Shown: positions 30,577 through 32,202 of the stretch, piece by piece
How the letters are laid out: every line of letters starts with the position of its first letter
Numbering within the stretch: the stretch's first letter is position 1
Assembly: GCA_036270095.1 (NCBI GenBank)
Contig: DATBDE010000052.1
Span: 1-32,202 of the forward strand
DNA length: 32,202 bases
Source of the DNA: DATBDE01 sp036270095
GTDB taxonomy: Bacteria > Actinomycetota > Thermoleophilia > Solirubrobacterales > Solirubrobacteraceae
Reading direction: 5' to 3'
Position numbers and translations under genes: made by a program
Notes under the pieces: model-generated
What the model saw: the letters and a program-made list of their open reading frames with translations, nothing else
What the model was told of the DNA's origin: nothing
Database searches by the model: none

Positions 30577-31290
30577 CTAGTCGTTGGTAACGACTACCCA
30601 GCCGGTGGCCCAGTTGTTGTTGTTCAATGTGAACAAAGCGTTCAGTACGCAGAAGCCGACGTTGTAGGTGCCGGCCGCCGGCACGAAGCTATCCGCGGCA
30701 GCGAAGCTGTTCAGCGTGTTCTGGGCGTTAACTACCGTGCCCTGCGTCGAGTTGAACGGCGTCACGGCGCCGCCGCCCTCCTGCGTGCAGACCGACGTTT
30801 GGAAGGGACCGGGCGTGGTGGTTCCGATCGCCGCTGTCGCAGCGGCGGTGAGCCGCTGTGAACCGTTGGTCGTCACCGACCCCGTCGGCCCGGCGAATTT
30901 CCAGACGAGGCTCGTGGCGAGCGAGCCGATGCTACCGGCAAAGCGTGCGGTCTGGACGACGCCGTCTTTGCCCTGCGCCCCAGGGCCGCCGGGGGCGCCG
31001 GGCGTGCCCGGATCGCCCTTGTCGCCTTTTTCGCCCTTGTCGCCTTTTTCGCCCTTGTCGCCTTTCGGACCCTGGGGCCCCGTAGGTCCCGCTAGCGCAA
31101 ACTGTCTGGCGTAGGTCTGCGCGTAGGACTTCGCGTACTTCTTGGCGGCCTTCTTGGCCGTGGTTGTCGCACTCGCGGACGTGGTCGCGGTGGGCGGATC
31201 GGCCGCCAATGCGGCGCCCGCACCGGCCACGATCAACACTACCGCCGCCACCAGCACCAAATGCGACGGCAGACGCAAGATCCTTCGCAT
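30577..31290 (-). CDS. Secreted collagen-like protein
   Basis: 237 aa from ATG 31290, with a strong ribosome site (AGGAGGAGG) just upstream; a longer in-frame start is not supported. Signal peptide or N-anchor 1-30 (HLVLVAAVVLIVAGAGAALA). Next come a Thr/Ala/Lys spacer and a basic-aromatic stretch (AKKYAKSYAQTYARQFA, 50-65) that could be a helical oligomerisation stalk. Residues 68-109 hold 14 uninterrupted G-X-Y triplets with charged GDKGEK units. Residues 112-237 form a beta-rich C-terminal domain with two cysteines, in the position of a collagen head domain. Expected as a trimeric exported fibre or adhesin. The triplet DNA includes three 18-bp repeats. Confidence 0.88.
   Translation of the reverse strand: MRRILRLPSHLVLVAAVVLIVAGAGAALAADPPTATTSASATTTAKKAAKKYAKSYAQTYARQFALAGPTGPQGPKGDKGEKGDKGEKGDKGDPGTPGAPGGPGAQGKDGVVQTARFAGSIGSLATSLVWKFAGPTGSVTTNGSQRLTAAATAAIGTTTPGPFQTSVCTQEGGGAVTPFNSTQGTVVNAQNTLNSFAAADSFVPAAGTYNVGFCVLNALFTLNNNNWATGWVVVTND
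31013..31066. repeat. Three 18-bp tandem repeats inside the collagen-like gene
   Basis: Unit TCGCCCTTGTCGCCTTTT, three copies with the last base variant in copy three, encoding GDKGEK on the minus strand. The near-identical DNA of adjacent units suggests that the G-X-Y region can expand or contract by slippage in whole triplets. Confidence 0.75.
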
Positions 31291-31560
31291 GACCTCCTCC
31301 TGACTTTGAGGGCTTCGCCCGAAAAAGAGCGAAATTCGACCCTCCCAACGATGGCTGGGTGAAGTCAAGGCGGGAGACGGTCGCCGAGCAGGTAACCGCG
31401 CAGTGCGAGGCCGCTCTCCCGCCGGGCGGCAGCCTCGCTCGTTCGGCGGTCGGGATGCGTCCGACGCTCGTTAGCGCCCCGTGAGCATCTCAACCCAAAC
31501 CCACTGTAAACCGGAGGGTTTGGTCAGAACGTCACCTTCTGCTCGGCCATGGTGACGAGC
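31291..31560. other. Intergenic region between collagen-like and MBL-fold genes
   Basis: 270 bp holding the upstream region of the collagen-like gene (minus strand). It contains a CGTGAGCAT motif at 31480-31488, the same 9-mer found three times near 28.9 kb, and a hairpin at 31495-31523. No ORF of note. Confidence 0.5.
31495..31523 (-). terminator. Possible terminator of the MBL-fold gene
   Basis: CCAAACCC (31495-31502) and GGGTTTGG (31516-31523), perfect 8-bp arms with a 13-nt loop, about 38 bp beyond the MBL stop at 31561. A modest stem by this genome's standard, so the call is tentative. Confidence 0.45.
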
Positions 31561-32202
31561 CTACAGCTCGCCCAGGGGCGGCAGGTCGGGCCGCTCCACG
31601 CCCTCGGGCAGGCGGCCCTCCTCGTCCAGCTTCTCCAGGTGCGCGGCCAGCGTGACCGCGGCGGCGCCGCGCAGCTCGGGCGGGGCGTCGTCCCACACCT
31701 CGTCGAGCAGGTCGTCGACCGACCGCTCGCCGCCGTCCAGCGCCGCGACGAGCCGGCGCTCGCGGTCGAGGCGATGGTCGAGGTACTCGTCCAGCTTGGC
31801 GGCGGGGTCGTCGACGATCGGCCCGTGGCCGGGGTAGATCGTGGTCAGCGGCAGGTCGCGCAGGCGGCGCAGGCCGTCCAGGTAGGCGCCGAGCGAGCTG
31901 CGCCCGTCGGCCCCCTGGCCGGGCACGAGCCCGACGCTGCCGCGCCCGAGGACGGCGTCGCCGGAGAACAGCGCCCCGTCGGGCAGCAGGTAGGCGAGGT
32001 GGTCGGGCGCGTGCCCGGGCGTCGCCACGGCGGTGAACGGCCCGGCCGGGTCGCCGTCGGCGAGGAGCACGTCGGCGTCGCCGCGGGCGGCGAAGATCGG
32101 CACGAGGTTCGCGCGGCCGCGCACGTCGTCGCCATAGCGCTCGCGCTTCCACGCCTGCGCCGCCTGCAGGCGGAAGGCCTGCGTCGCCTCCACGTGGTCG
32201 AC
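31561..32202 (-). CDS. MBL-fold metallo-hydrolase, 5' end outside window
   Basis: 213 visible residues, open at the window edge. It begins V-D-H-V-E-A-T, so the DH of the HxHxDH zinc motif is just inside while the histidines before it are cut off. Further marks: TPGHAPDHLAYLLPDGALFS with the third-site His, GDAVLG with the bridging Asp, and YPGHGP with the last His. The C-terminal 70 residues (ERRLVAALDGGERSVDDLLD ...) form the winged-helix-like tail found in LACTB2-type hydrolases, which cut RNA or thioesters. The substrate is undecided. Confidence 0.87.
   Translation of the reverse strand, partial: VDHVEATQAFRLQAAQAWKRERYGDDVRGRANLVPIFAARGDADVLLADGDPAGPFTAVATPGHAPDHLAYLLPDGALFSGDAVLGRGSVGLVPGQGADGRSSLGAYLDGLRRLRDLPLTTIYPGHGPIVDDPAAKLDEYLDHRLDRERRLVAALDGGERSVDDLLDEVWDDAPPELRGAAAVTLAAHLEKLDEEGRLPEGVERPDLPPLGEL

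Noticed and set aside
31013..31066. CRISPR-like repeat
   Set aside because: Contiguous 18-bp units without spacers, coding for G-X-Y triplets.

Overview
The window comes from a high-GC chromosome with dense coding, GTG/TTG starts and many 4-bp ATGA/GTGA gene overlaps. Gene content (CuA oxidase beside a bd oxidase, SCP2-domain protein, actinobacterial-type GH15, double-domain PNPOx-like protein, small Cys-containing secreted proteins) suggests an aerobic actinobacterium. Thermoleophilia/Solirubrobacterales is my best guess, from style and not from a marker gene.

Layout. 1-3.8 kb: two respiratory oxidases facing away from each other, a CuA-type cytochrome c oxidase (ctaC-ctaD, minus strand, ctaD cut by the window edge) and cytochrome bd (cydAB, plus strand). 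3.8-7.5 kb: a LysR regulator overlapping a SufS-like PLP enzyme, then a universal stress protein and an HSDL2-like SDR on the other strand; a dyad operator candidate lies between the divergent units. 7.5-11.6 kb: a three-gene overlapping minus-strand operon (membrane-anchored solute-binding/VWA fusion, a two-TM coiled-coil protein, a membrane-fused spermidine-synthase-like protein) with a 61-bp palindromic element at the last junction. 11.7-17 kb: bioA, a small conserved-looking ORF, rubredoxin, NUDIX, VOC protein, DUF779, PNPOx-like protein and an epimerase. 17-18.5 kb: an aldehyde dehydrogenase broken by three single-base shifts. 18.6-24 kb: a small secreted protein; the operon GH15 - SCP2 - iron alcohol dehydrogenase; and a divergent gamma-aminobutyraldehyde-type dehydrogenase with strong inverted repeats at its start codon. 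24-28.8 kb: an ECF sigma factor fused to a zinc finger, a TM helix and a long extracytoplasmic tail; a Leu/Phe/Val-type dehydrogenase; and a molybdopterin oxidoreductase.

28.8-31.5 kb is the accessory part: a repeat-rich regulatory region, a tiny secreted protein with a strong terminator, a decayed PD-(D/E)XK-type nuclease, a decayed tyrosine integrase, and a secreted collagen-like protein. The window ends in a 5'-truncated metallo-beta-lactamase-fold hydrolase.

Metabolically the genes fit aerobic heterotrophy with flexible oxygen reduction and several alcohol, aldehyde and amino-acid dehydrogenases. The best candidates for something undescribed are the VWA operon, the self-tethered sigma factor, and the oxidase subunit I that lacks the usual D-channel residues. 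Frameshifts cluster in three places (ALDH, nuclease, integrase). In the ALDH they may be sequencing errors; in the nuclease/integrase region decay is more likely.
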